DNA from: Takakia lepidozioides | Taxonomy: Eukaryota > Streptophyta > Takakiopsida > Takakiales > Takakiaceae | Reading direction: 5' to 3' | Length of the DNA stretch: 64,000 bases | Assembly: GCA_030704615.1 (NCBI GenBank) | Contig: CM060731.1 | Span: forward strand, 65,390,756-65,454,755 | In this document: in pieces, positions 53,366 through 64,000 of the stretch | Layout: every line of letters starts with the position of its first letter | Position numbering within the stretch: position 1 is the first letter of the stretch | Translations under genes and position numbers: made by a program | The notes under the pieces: model-generated | What the model was told of the DNA's origin: nothing | Seen by the model: the letters and a program-made list of their open reading frames with translations, nothing else | Databases searched by the model: none

Positions 53366-53662
53366 TCATCCTTGCTTGATCTCCTCCAGGCTGTTGGCTG
53401 GAGGGTCGCTCTGCTTGAGTAGCTTACTATAGCTTCTGGACCTGATCCCCTTGAGCGTCCTGGAACTAGTTAGTGTTGGGTCACGTACAAACCTAAAGTG
53501 GTCTCCCACAAAACATTGTCCATTCCCCATCACAAGTAAAATCAAGTAGAAGAGGGGCGCACCCGGCAACAAGGCGTATCCAAGTCGTAACGCTGTTGAT
53601 GACGTCCTGTTCGCGCCACCAATGCTGTCATGCTGAAAACTCCAGAGAGTCTCTTCCTCCAA
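53366..53662 (-). CDS. Possible exon of an unrecognised gene, copy 2
   Basis: Counterpart of 27,676-27,978. Encodes GDHFRFVRDPTLTSSRTLKG, IRSRSYSKLLKQSDPPANSL and then EEIKQG before the stop. The C-terminal eleven residues are lost in copy 1, where the sequence diverges at 27,743. Confidence 0.35.
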   Translation of the reverse strand: MEEETLWSFQHDSIGGANRTSSTALRLGYALLPGAPLFYLILLVMGNGQCFVGDHFRFVRDPTLTSSRTLKGIRSRSYSKLLKQSDPPANSLEEIKQG

Positions 53663-56600
53663 TCTATATCTATACTTTCAACAAAAGGTCCTCCTTAAAT
53701 CGCAACATGACTCTTGAGGTGTTACCTTCGACCCTTTTATCGAGTCGCCATCTCAAGGGGACTCCATATATTTTTAACAAAAAGGAAAAGGCAGTCATGC
53801 TAGTGAATCTACATACGCAGATAAGGACTCTTCCACAAATAGGAAACTTTATGCCACAGCGAAAAAAGCACATTCCTTTTCTCAACTCCGTCTAATTCAT
53901 TCCAGGTCCACCACTCAGCTCTAGCTGCACGAATCATAGTACTCAAGGGACTCCCATCTAATAGGGGATTCTGACGTGAAAAAAAATTCCTCTCAAAACT
54001 TATTTCCTGGATCTTGGCATTCAGACCTCCGACGGTACATGCTTACGATGCTCCATGCATGGCTGCAGCCCCGCTTGGGCGCTTACCACGTCCACTTCGC
54101 TCATCGATGTCACGGCTACCCCCTGCAAGAAAGAAACTGGAAGAGTGGCTCTCCTGAACCATCGGAGGGCCACTCCTAACCCTATTCCGAATGAGAGCAG
54201 CGGCCAATCCTGTAGCTTAACGTCGCCTTTGCCTCGTCCAATTGCATTCTATTGCATGCATTTTTTTACGTGCCACTCTCTGTCACATGCAGACAGACCT
54301 TTTGTTGGAAATCCTCATCATCTAGTCAGCAGAAGCTGTGCGATGGGCATCAGACATGAATGACGCGGGACGTGCAACCATCCCTGGATCATGACTTGTG
54401 GGCGATCTTGCAGAGCTCACAATGTGATGAGATCAGTGTGGTTGTGCGTTTTGTTTACGCGGCCATACCAGATGCTGCAGAGCAAGGCTTTGGGGAAGAA
54501 CGAGCAACTCGGTCTTACTTCCTGCTGCATAGGACGTGGATCGTCCCCCCACTCTTCCCACCGCAATGCGACTTGTTGCCTCCTCCTCTTCCCCGCTGTC
54601 CCGACAGAGGGCTGCCTTTGCGTGGATTTTACTTGATGTCGACTACATTCCAGGGAGGGAGATGAAGCCTGGCCGAGCTGCAATTGGAGGAGGCACAGTC
54701 AGCAGCAGGGTGGTATTGTTGGGTGTGAGCATGTCGGAGCTCTCCCATTTGCATCAGCTGCTGATTTGCTGTTTTTGGAGTTTTCTTTAGCTCATGGTGA
54801 ATGGCTTCTGCGAGGTAAGGAACACTTTTGACATAGTGACATGAATGAAACTGCAATGCTCCTCTTAACTTGCCGAGCCTTAGGACATCTGAGACAGCGG
54901 AGGGAGATGATACCTATATGTGAGGATATTCTTTAACTATGTATGTTTGTGATTCTTGACTCTGGTAGATGCCCAAGTGTATATCCAATACAGTGAATGT
55001 CGATTGCTCACGTGTAACATCTGGATCGAAGTGCATTGTCGAATTTGTAAAGCCTGAGATTGCTCAATTTCCGCAGAATATCTTTTTAAGATTCTGAAGT
55101 TCTCTTTCTTAACTCATGTCAAGACTGTCCTCCTCTAGATGAGTTTCATTGAAGCTACTTGAGGAGTTTAAGTTAGGATTTGTCTAGGTACTAGGAAGGA
55201 CCCATAGGACAGCCTAAACTGCCAGTAAGGAAGTGAGAATGAGTGATTGCACACGACTGGCATCTGACATGGTACTTCTTTCGACGCAAAGCGTCCTGAA
55301 TATGTATTTCGGAGACTGAACTTCAGATACCCAACTCTCCTTGTCTTTTAGTGCAGCCTTAGCAGAAAGGTGGACGGGTAAGAAAGAGTTAGACGTAGGG
55401 TTATTCTTGTGGATTTGCGACTCTTATGTGGCATGAACGTGATTGAATCTGAAGGCCGCGTTCGATCCACCCTCACCGCACGCTTTACGGGTGATGGAAT
55501 GTACAAAAGCGGTAGCGACGATCTTGCAGAAAAACTTTCTTGCAAGGTTTGTAGCTTCGAAGGGCAGTGTGGGTGAGGGAGTGATTCCAAGCTTCGCAAG
55601 TAGAAAAATTCATAACACATATTTTGGTGTTATAATCATTCAAAAGCGTTCTGTGCTGCGGTTGTTCTTCTGTTCACTGCAGTTTGCATCGTTGTCGTCT
55701 GAGTTTGAGCTCGGCCTTTGATTTCGCAGTCAGCTCCCGGGAAAGGAAACGAACATATAAATTTACGTCAGCATCTTGAAGTGCTCCTGCAATGGGAAAG
55801 GTCTCCCATGATCCCCCATCCACCAACGTACTCCTGCTGAAATCAATCTGGTTAATCAAGCATAGACAACTTAGAATGAAAGCGTCAGCTCACCATCCCA
55901 AATTGACAATGGCAGGAAGCGTGCAGTGAGAGAAGAGGATGGGCAATTGCAATTTCGTGACCTGATCTTTTCAATGTTGAATGTGCGTTGTGGGATACAT
56001 GTGGGTTCTCACAAAGAAACAGCATTGAAAGAATGCTTCAAGCGCATTGGGATTCGGTGCATGACGACATAGACTGTCTTTCAATAGAGGGTAAGGATGG
56101 ACCAGAGAAACTGTGACTTCAGACTGCAGAACAGGTTAGGCCATATATCAAGATTACAGAACTCAGGGCACCGCTGGCAGGCGCTGACAGCTGCAATGTA
56201 TTAGGAGAGTCGCTCCCTGAAGCTTTTGAACCAAAGAAAAAGTTATAACAAAAGGCACAATTCCAGCACTTGTAAGCCACAAAGACTGCCTACTGTAAGA
56301 CATTTGAGGACTTCCTTGAAACAGCCCTAGTAGTGGAGGATGTTGTGGTTGTAAGGACCAGAAAGTTTCTATTGTTGGCCACTTGGAGAGGAGATGATGG
56401 CTAAAGATTTGTTGTTCTGCGGAGAATTCAAGCATAGTATTGTGCACCAAACTGAATGCAATTTGGAGGCACTACTAGAAAGCTTAGATGATGGAGGACA
56501 CCCATAGATTTGTGTACAGGCATGTCACGATTACTGAGATGTGTTTTCCACATGTAGGTAGCAAGAGTTTATACTTTGGCAGGGATGATATCTGAGTTGC

Positions 56601-57670
56601 TTTATGTTAAATCGTTATGCAATTATTTTCTCTGAGCATTTGGATTGGGAGCCATAGCAACCAAGATCCACTCATGTTTGCAGCTTGGGTCATGTCTAGC
56701 ACATAAAAAGACGGTATAGAACTAGTCAAAGCCATTTTCAATTTCAGAGATCAAGAGAGCAAGGACCAAGCCCATTGGTCCCCTGATCTCAAATATGTAA
56801 ATCAGACTACAATGTGGTGCTGGTGCTCCCAACACTCAAACAATAAGAAACTATCATGGGCAGTGGCCACTCACAATGGAAGTTGCTTGAAATCTTCTTC
56901 TGCTGACCCAAAATCGTGGTCAGTTTCAATGGCTGTAACCAAGTATGTCCGAATCCCCTTTCCAACATTAGGTTGGCTAGTTGTAGAGTGCTCCATGAAG
57001 CACACCCATAGGGATGCTAATGTGTTGGGAGGATTCCAACCTGGACAATTAGCAATTTCAACTGCTGAAGAGACACCAACCAATAATCATCCCTTCATCA
57101 ATTCCCCGGACTCTGCCAGCAACCGCATCAACTTGTCACCACTAAATCACTCTAATGTCAGACCTCGCATCCTCATCCCTTCCGAAGCGGCCAATGTTCG
57201 CAGGACATGTGGTACCCTTCGTAACAATGGATGCCTACAATCACCATGCTGCTTTCATGGGGGCCAACCCACCGGACTCCAAAGTGATCGGGGGTAATAT
57301 TCAAGACAGGTTTGTTGAGACTCCTGTGCAATCAGGAAGTTGGATGGTTCTCAGTCAGCTAGCGGCAACAGATCTCTTTGATAAATTGTAGTTGTCATGC
57401 ACATCTGGTTGAACCCACTATAGTAAAGTGGGTGTCACTCTTCAACTACCCAAAGTGTGGGTTGGCAGACAGTCACCCTTCATGTAAATAAATGTCAACA
57501 ATAAATTTCCAATGACGGAGAACGCACCTGGACCTTCAGGACCTCTCTTTGGTCTGATAGGACCGTACGTCTGACTGTACAAATGGATGGTAGTACATAA
57601 ACCAGCAAGATAATGGCCCGAACAACCATGATGCAGCCATGATGCAGAACACCTAAGCACGTTGCATGTG
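53663..57670. other. Duplicated region without recognised gene, copy 2
   Basis: Counterpart of 27,979-31,780, including 55,205-55,472 that is absent from copy 1. No gene could be recognised; the extra segment likewise shows no clear element ends. Confidence 0.35.
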
Positions 57671-60600
57671 CTACAATAAGCTCCCATTTGTGGCTTTCCT
57701 GGGCTTGCCGGGAACATCCAGGTTGGAATTAAGCAAAGATTTCCCTTTGAGAAATTCAGTGTCTGTGGCCATTATATTGTCTTCAGTCCTAAGGTAGACA
57801 CCAAGGTAGTTGAGATGATCCGAAATGCTGTTGCCTTTGACTGACCTGCACCGTTCCCATAGCCAACAGGCAACATAAATATCAGGATTCATAAGACTCG
57901 AAATGAATGTGAGAACCACAAATAAGCACACTATGCCTGCTCTTCTCCCCTTAATTCCCTGCCGTCCACCCCTCGTCTGTTACTCTGCAGGTAGCCCTTG
58001 AGCTAGATAGTAGTCCGCAGAGTAACAAAATAGTAATTTCATCTGGAAAACCCGCAATGGTCTGTACAGGCGTGCCCAAGCAACCTTCTCAGATGGAACA
58101 CTCCAACCCCAGTAGAGGAATTAAATGGTCTTTTGAAGCTGTAGAAACAGACTGAAATCTTCCAAAAATCCATTGTTCACATAATGAATTCAATGTCAGT
58201 GATAGTGCTCCTGTTCTCTAAATGGAACATTGTTTGCATTCTTTCAGCAACCTTTCAGTAGAGGTACACCCATGGTTTTTGACTGACTAGAAGGGAGTGT
58301 TGAGAGGGAAAGAGAAAGAGGAAGATAGAATGCCAAGTGGAAGAGATGAAAGAAAGCCGACCTGCTACAGGTAGGGTCCTCCCCAGAACTGTCACAAACC
58401 CGCTCAAACTCATACTGCAGACGACCCACAGCAATCTTGAAGAGCCACACCTGCATCAACTTTGATGCATCAATCTCTATTCACGTATACTCAACAGTCT
58501 AACCCAGATAATATTAAGCTGGATGTCAACCCTGTGCATCAAGCAAGCAAAATTTAGAATATGTCAGTCGAATACATGATACATGAAGCACACAATATAT
58601 GTATGAATACATAACTGTACTCATGCAAGGACAGACTGATTGCACTATTGACAAACAAAGCCCCTGAAGCAAAAACCAAACCAACCTACCAAGTGTGAAC
58701 AAAGAACATCAGCAACAAAATTGCATATAGCCAGTAGCATCTCAATATATGACAAGATTGAGACTCTCCAACTGAATAGACACATTCATGTTCCTAGAAA
58801 AACATTCTTTAAAAAAGGTCCACACTTCTGCCAAATTTAGCATAAGCTCTGAACATACAGAAATGATTGACCGCCACACACACATACCTCAGTTGCAAAA
58901 TGATGGTAGGAACGTGGGCCTATCAGAGTGTAATAGGGAGGCAGATGTGGCACCAGATCGTTGGCATGTGTCATTCGAATAGTCCGAGGGACAAGCTCAT
59001 TGTAATATACTGCAAACACAGAGTTCCCAATTCGTGGCTGCCCAAATGTGATAATCTCAATGTCTTGAACACCATAGTTCGCCTGCAAGGAAGCACTATT
59101 GTTTAGGGAGTAGAAGATGACAGAGAGTATTGTCCCTTCCTTCGACCAGTATCACTACTGATACCAGTTATTTGGCTTAGACCAACAGGTTAGGACCCAG
59201 TCAAATCTCTATGAGCCAGGACTTGCTTAAACCCTTTGTGCCTGCAAAAGTATTTTGTTGAGCAAAGGGACCTGCTTCTCATTTTGGAGCTAGTTCACAA
59301 TTCAGCAAGCTTGACTGATTGTCTGATGACAAGAAAGTTTTGAGCCCTTGCAAGCCTGGGATGAGGGAGATGACCAAACGTACAGCGAGATCAAGTGCAC
59401 AAAAGGAAGCCATAGCCCCTCCCATTGAGTGGCCTGTGACCAGAAGTGGAGCCCATCCCTTTCCTGTTGTATAGCTTGAACAGCAGTGAGTATGCTGTCA
59501 CGAACTGTGGTGTTGTGATATGCTGAATAGAACCCTTGATGTACCTGGCCACAACATAGATCACAAGTCAAGATCATGAATTGCAAGTCGTCATGGAAAA
59601 CAAGACTGCGGTTGGGGCCACGCCGTACGTTTGCTAGCTCCATGCCACCCATATGCTCGGTGATTCCCGTTCATAGGGAGTACCTAAAGTCCAATCTGGC
59701 TGGGCAGAGACAGGATTTCGGGTTTAGAGACTCAGTGTTTGGTGACTAATCAAAACCTTCAATCTGTACAGTCCTAGATGTCAAGTCATACACATTAAAA
59801 AGTAATCTGTAGTTTGGATATCATGCCTAAAAGCTTGTCTGGCATGCAGGAGAGAAGGTGAATAATGCCCTCCATAGCATCAGTGACACCCGGATAATTG
59901 AGATCAAGCTGTCTAAAGTACAAGTCCTCAGCCCAATTCTGCACACTACCAGATATCCCCACCAGTAATCTGCGCGTTAGCCAACTCTCTTCTAAGCATG
60001 CAGATCTTTCTGGATACCACTGGACAAGCATCTGTTTAACAACATCTCTTAACAATAAAATGTGAAAAAAATCATGATTCAGGAGGGGAAAGGGGAGGAA
60101 GGAGTAGGAGGGAAGGAACAGAACGAGTGCCATATATTTAGTTGTGAACACACACCTAACTGCCACACCTTGAAATCCTCCTCTACAACTATCAACCTGT
60201 GACAGAGGGAAGACAAAACTGATCATATCAACCACTAACAACAACTGAATGTAGTTTTGCAACTCTTTTGTTCCTAAATTCACCATCATCAAGGGAATAC
60301 CTGCTTTCTTGGGTGCCACGAAATGCTATCACAATTGCATTCAAATTCTCCGCCACTCCAACAAAGGCCTGCATTTAACCAGTAATTATCTTTTGGTATT
60401 GACCGACCCCTGATCTAAATCACCAAGCTTCTGTCTGTCTTCCTTCCCACCATGCTCCGAAAGACACGTTGTCTACTGCTTGCACTCCAGCTCCGTTATT
60501 CACATTTATCTTGGTTGGAATATTTGAATTGCGATGCACATAGATGAAGTTCCAGCAAGCCTATGCATAAAATTATAGTGCGTTACTTTCCTACCCGAAG

Positions 60601-62013
60601 AACAATTCATGCGAAATTTCCCCTCCCAACGAGTTGATCTCTCCTCCATGAGCCAAAGGCAAAACTCGCTGCAAGAGAGGATTAGCAAAGAGTAGCAGTT
60701 CAAGCATGCTGTTGCACACCTGGAGGCAATGTTGAACATCCACAACAAGAGTATGAATCTTGAATCCCTGCCATAATGTATTAACACAGATCCAACTCCA
60801 GATTCATCAATGAACCCTCCGGAAAGTAAGTAGACCTCCTGATGTGTGCAAGTAGGCCCATCCATTTACAAGCTCTTAAACACAGTTCAATCAGCAGCGG
60901 AGTATGACCATCATGATATCATGTCCATTGACAATCTGATTTTCCTTTTTGCAAATTGTAATTCATTCGTTTGGTCCAGTGAAGAAACAATACACCCACA
61001 GTGTACACAGAATCACAATACTCCCTTTCATAGTTTCCAACTTTCCCTCCTTCTCATAACTCATAAGCGAAGTTCACTGGACTGGGTAATAGCACAGCAT
61101 CCCAAGATTTCCGGTCCACGCCTTCTCACCCAGCCTTGCGAAGTTTGACAATAAATATGTTCAAACCACAAAAACCATGGCCACAAATGAACCACAAATT
61201 GCACACGACAGGCCCACCTTGGTCAAATCTTCACATCGTGAGCAGCTCCAAGAGAGCAGTGCAAGCTCATCTTCTATGTAGACCTATCCAAAACATTTGC
61301 CACTTTGTCAGGAGACACAAACCATATCAAAAGATTCATAATTAGTCGAAAGGAACAATAGCACAAAAAACAGGAATGGGGCCCTTACCGCCGATGCATA
61401 CTCCACAAGGATGAGAGCCATGGTTCTATTATACCGACAGCCATTTGACATCTTTGTGACCACTTCCACTTCTGCAGAGTCAAACCATTTCCTACTGGAC
61501 ATTAGTGCTGGGCAAATGTGCATTGTATCACCTATGTGTGATAACTATGGGCTGCAGACAGTTTTCCTCCAAACCATACCACTGTCTAAATTGGACATGT
61601 ATTTCACTTTCTTGTTCCCCTACTACAGATCATGTTGGAAGCATAGCCGATCCCTGTGGAAGAACCAAGCCCTATGAGGAAAGCATACTTAAGACATCTG
61701 TTTTCAGTGAAGGCAGCCTCTGATTGTTAGGTTTACTGCAAGGTCACCAGGCCCAAGTATGGAAATCTGCCTCCCTGGTTATTATGAAATGCTCCTAGCT
61801 GCCCAGCAGACACAACCTGGTGTATCTCTCTCCACACTTTGCAGAGTTTTGTTGTGATAATTTTTCAACTAAGGATATCATCATCCCCATCAGCTTTTGC
61901 AAGAGACAGGAATCCCAGAGAAGAGGAGTCATTAACCTGTCTCGGCATCTGCTGTTAGCAGCTGACGAGGCTGGAGCAAGGAGCAGAAGCAAGCTTATTG
62001 CTGCCCCAACCAT
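57671..62013 (-). pseudogene. Class 3 (fungal-type) lipase, copy 2
   Basis: Same gene as at 31,790-36,122. Here the last exon is intact: VKGNSISDHLNYLGVYLRTE (about 57,780-57,850), with the His expected to complete the Ser-Asp-His triad. The exon near 60,320 reads IAFRGTQES and splices in phase to VQNWAEDLYFRQLDLNYPG. The exon near 59,050 reads GVQDIEIITFGQPRIGNSVF and the exon near 58,440 reads VWLFKIAVGRLQYEFE. Lesions: one extra base in exon 1 (61,937-62,013) just after the signal peptide MVGAAISLLLLLAPASSAA, and indels near 59,440 (before GHSMGG) and 59,375. Between them, the two copies define the complete exon set; each alone appears frameshifted. Confidence 0.85.
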
Positions 62014-62186
62014 GACTAACCCTCCTCACAGCCCCTCCATTCTCCAATCTGTTCTTCGCTCACGAATGAGAAGGCGACCAGGCACAAGAATTATATGATG
62101 AGGCAAAGGATAACTGAGACCTGATCCCACAAGCTCTCCTTTTACAGTGGGGCCCAATCACTGATCCCAGAATTCGAATCCCGGAT

Positions 62187-62190
<4 letters not shown>

Positions 62191-62222
<32 letters not shown>
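62191..62222. repeat. (CT)n microsatellite, copy 2
   Basis: CT run of 32 bases, counterpart of 36,300-36,334. Confidence 0.95.
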
Positions 62223-62225
<3 letters not shown>

Positions 62226-62924
62226 TCTGAGCACTGGGGTAAACTGGACACAACGAAGTCGTGCCAATCGGATGACCACTGTGCCACTTCAGATACGCAG
62301 ACAGTACAAATGTCCTTCCTGACGATGTATCCAACTGGTGATCCCTACAACAATTTTCTCTGTGCCCCAATTAAGGTGGAACTACTGAGCCCAAATAAAC
62401 ACGGAAACTCTTCAGCTCATGCTTCCTCTCCGTGCATAATTTCAACAACCTATATACAGAAAAAGCACACACGCACATACACACTCACCCTTACCTCATA
62501 TGCATGCCCAAGCTGAGCATATTCCAAAGAGACGGCGTCTCAAAAGCCACCCCGCCAATTCAGCACAGAAGCCCGCAAAACTTTGCAACCACGATGCTTC
62601 ATGCTCTGCCAATTCTGAACTCACGCCTTCCTACAATCCATCCGCTCTCACATTGCCTACCCATCCCGCTTCCGTGTAGCAGATGCATAGCGTACGGGCC
62701 ACAGCGAGTGAGAAGAAAGTAATTGTCGAGGAACGATGGTATCTCGCAGCAGCTGGGCTCTCGCAAATTCTCCACTGTTTCCTCGTCTTCATGTTCCTGT
62801 CGAGCCGACGGAAGCAAAGCTAATTCAGGGGGGGAAAGCGTCGATTCTCCATTATGTTTTCCTGTCTATAGATTTAGCTGATAAAGTAAATATATAGAGA
62901 GCGGTTAGTATATAGGTCTATATG

Positions 62925-62997
62925 GCGGGGATAGCTCAGTTGGGAAAGCGTCAGACTGAAGATCTGAAGATCGCGTGTTCGATCCACGCTCGCCGCA
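62925..62997 (+). tRNA. tRNA-Phe (GAA), copy 2, intact
   Basis: 73 nucleotides, GCGGGGATAGCTCAG to ACGCTCGCCGCA, folding as a standard cloverleaf: D arm GCTC/AAGC, anticodon stem CAGAC/ATCTG around TGAAG with anticodon GAA, T arm GCGTG-TTCGATC-CACGC. There is one acceptor-stem mismatch (G5 with G68); plant tRNA-Phe also has a non-canonical pair there. No CCA is encoded and no intron is present. A T7 run at 63,012-63,018 can terminate RNA polymerase III. Confidence 0.95.
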
Positions 62998-63011
62998 CGT
63001 TATTTTAATAC

Positions 63012-63018
63012 TTTTTTT
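63012..63018 (+). terminator. RNA polymerase III T-run after tRNA-Phe
   Basis: Seven T residues 15 bases downstream of the tRNA, preceded by a shorter TTTT at 63,003-63,006; either can serve as Pol III terminator. Confidence 0.6.
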
Positions 63019-64000
63019 GATGTGAACATTCCAATATTCAATGAAGGGGTGTTGCCTGAGAGTCAACTAGGTGTTCATTGAGTTCGTAGCAAAGTGCTAG
63101 TAGGCTTTCCTTTTAAGGGGGAGGCTGGTTTTTGAATTAGGAGGGTATTCCCCATGCAGAGTGCTGCTACCAGGCTTTTCTTTAAGGGGAGGGCTGTCTT
63201 AGAGTCAAGAAATAGTGAATGAAATGGGTTGTTATTGCGGTAGGAGGTTATGTGTGTGCTAGGTAGTAGTCATTTGTTAAAAAATGAGAGGTTGTAATCG
63301 TGAAGTACAATGCTAATCTTTTCTTGCTTGGTCTCAGCAAGTGGTCACTGATACAATTTGCCACACTTCTTGATCTGGAATCTTCACGTCGGTAAATCGC
63401 AACAGTCAGAGACAAAGTCTACCTCTCCTCTCTCTCTCTCTCGTTAGAACTGGAGTTTTGCTGTAAGAGTTGGCTGGTTTCCATGACTGCCTCACGTGAA
63501 GTTCCCTAAGTTCTCGTCTGATGTATCTATGGTGGTCCTATAGAGCGGTTCGAATTTCAAGTGAGTTTGGACCTTTGACTCTTGATTCTTATGGCGTCGC
63601 CAGTTTATGTCCCGGATGGAATTTCCACTCCGTCCGTATTTTGTGCAGTAGGGAAGCAACGAGACCTTTAGAAAGTGAATTCCACTGTGCTTTTCCACTG
63701 AGCGCGAAAGAGAGCGCCAACGCCGGTGAAGGCTGTCCTTTGGCTTTTCGGGTGTGCGATCGTATCTAGAGGGCGAGAGAGACAAAGAGAAGGAAGTGAA
63801 AAGTACGATGAGCGGCGTCGCCGCCAGACCTCGGCAAGGCCTGCAGCGCCACCAAGTTAGTGGAGGTGTTGGCAATAGCGACAGCGGTAGCAGCGCTAAG
63901 CGAGCAAGCGGACGTTGTGCAACAGTGGGCCCCACGCCGGTCAGGCGGCCTCGATCGGCTCGTCCCCCAGCTTGTTCAGCCCCGACGCCGTACAGGCAGC
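63019..64000. other. Region downstream of tRNA-Phe, copy 2
   Basis: Counterpart of 37,132-38,114. No recognised gene apart from the start of the Pro/Ser/Arg-rich frame from about 63,808, which is cut by the window end. Confidence 0.35.

Larger units (their letters stand above)
52912..64000. repeat. Segmental duplication, copy 2 (cut by window end)
   Basis: Direct copy of 27,479-38,114. It is longer mainly because of about 268 bp at 55,205-55,472 that copy 1 lacks and about 200 bp more LINE sequence near 53,200. It carries the second lipase gene and an intact tRNA-Phe. Confidence 0.9.

Overview
This is nuclear DNA from a eukaryote. The genes have spliceosomal introns, the tRNA-Phe is plant-like, the lipase and the S-adenosylmethionine carrier fragment are of plant type, and Ty3/gypsy, hAT, Mutator-like and LINE elements are nested in one another. 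A streptophyte (a charophyte alga such as a Chara relative, or an early land plant) fits best, but the sequence alone does not name the species. There is almost no intact single-copy gene space.

Layout. (1) 1-25,200: a Mutator-like (MULE) transposase gene, broken twice. A Ty3/gypsy element (2,622-15,149) sits inside it with a 4-bp AAGG duplication, and the MULE frame resumes after it. An hAT transposon (16,192-24,780) then interrupts the 3' part, with 15-bp terminal inverted repeats and a perfect 8-bp duplication GTCGATAC. (2) 25,200-27,760: a GC-rich foldback and a degenerate LINE reverse transcriptase. (3) 27,479-38,114: copy 1 of a segmental duplication of about 10.7 kb, carrying a class 3 lipase gene on the minus strand and a tRNA-Phe. 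(4) 38,701-46,538: a second, 5'-truncated copy of the Ty3 element. (5) 46,540-51,550: an intron-containing gene with a ParB-like DGNHR motif, a lysine-rich AT-hook-like linker and a possible methyltransferase-like C-terminal part, rearranged by an inverted repeat of about 465 bp. (6) 52,912-64,000: copy 2 of the segmental duplication, running off the window.

The most notable content is the Ty3 family. Its polyprotein order is gag - CCHC knuckles - aspartic protease - DNMT3-like cytosine-5 DNA methyltransferase - reverse transcriptase - RNase H - integrase - PHD finger. Both copies have this order. Copy 1 also holds an intron-free fragment of a mitochondrial/plastid SAM carrier between its left repeat and gag. 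The right end has the arrangement A-B-A, while the left end has only B; this resembles split direct repeats rather than ordinary LTRs. Both copies are decayed. The hAT element carries exons of two metabolic genes, a TauD-like dioxygenase and ETF-ubiquinone oxidoreductase, so it looks like a gene-capturing transposon.

Many frameshifts here are single-base indels, often in homopolymers, and they hit the two segmental copies independently. Unpolished long-read error is therefore a serious alternative to true pseudogenization, and it should be excluded before reading biology into any individual frameshift.
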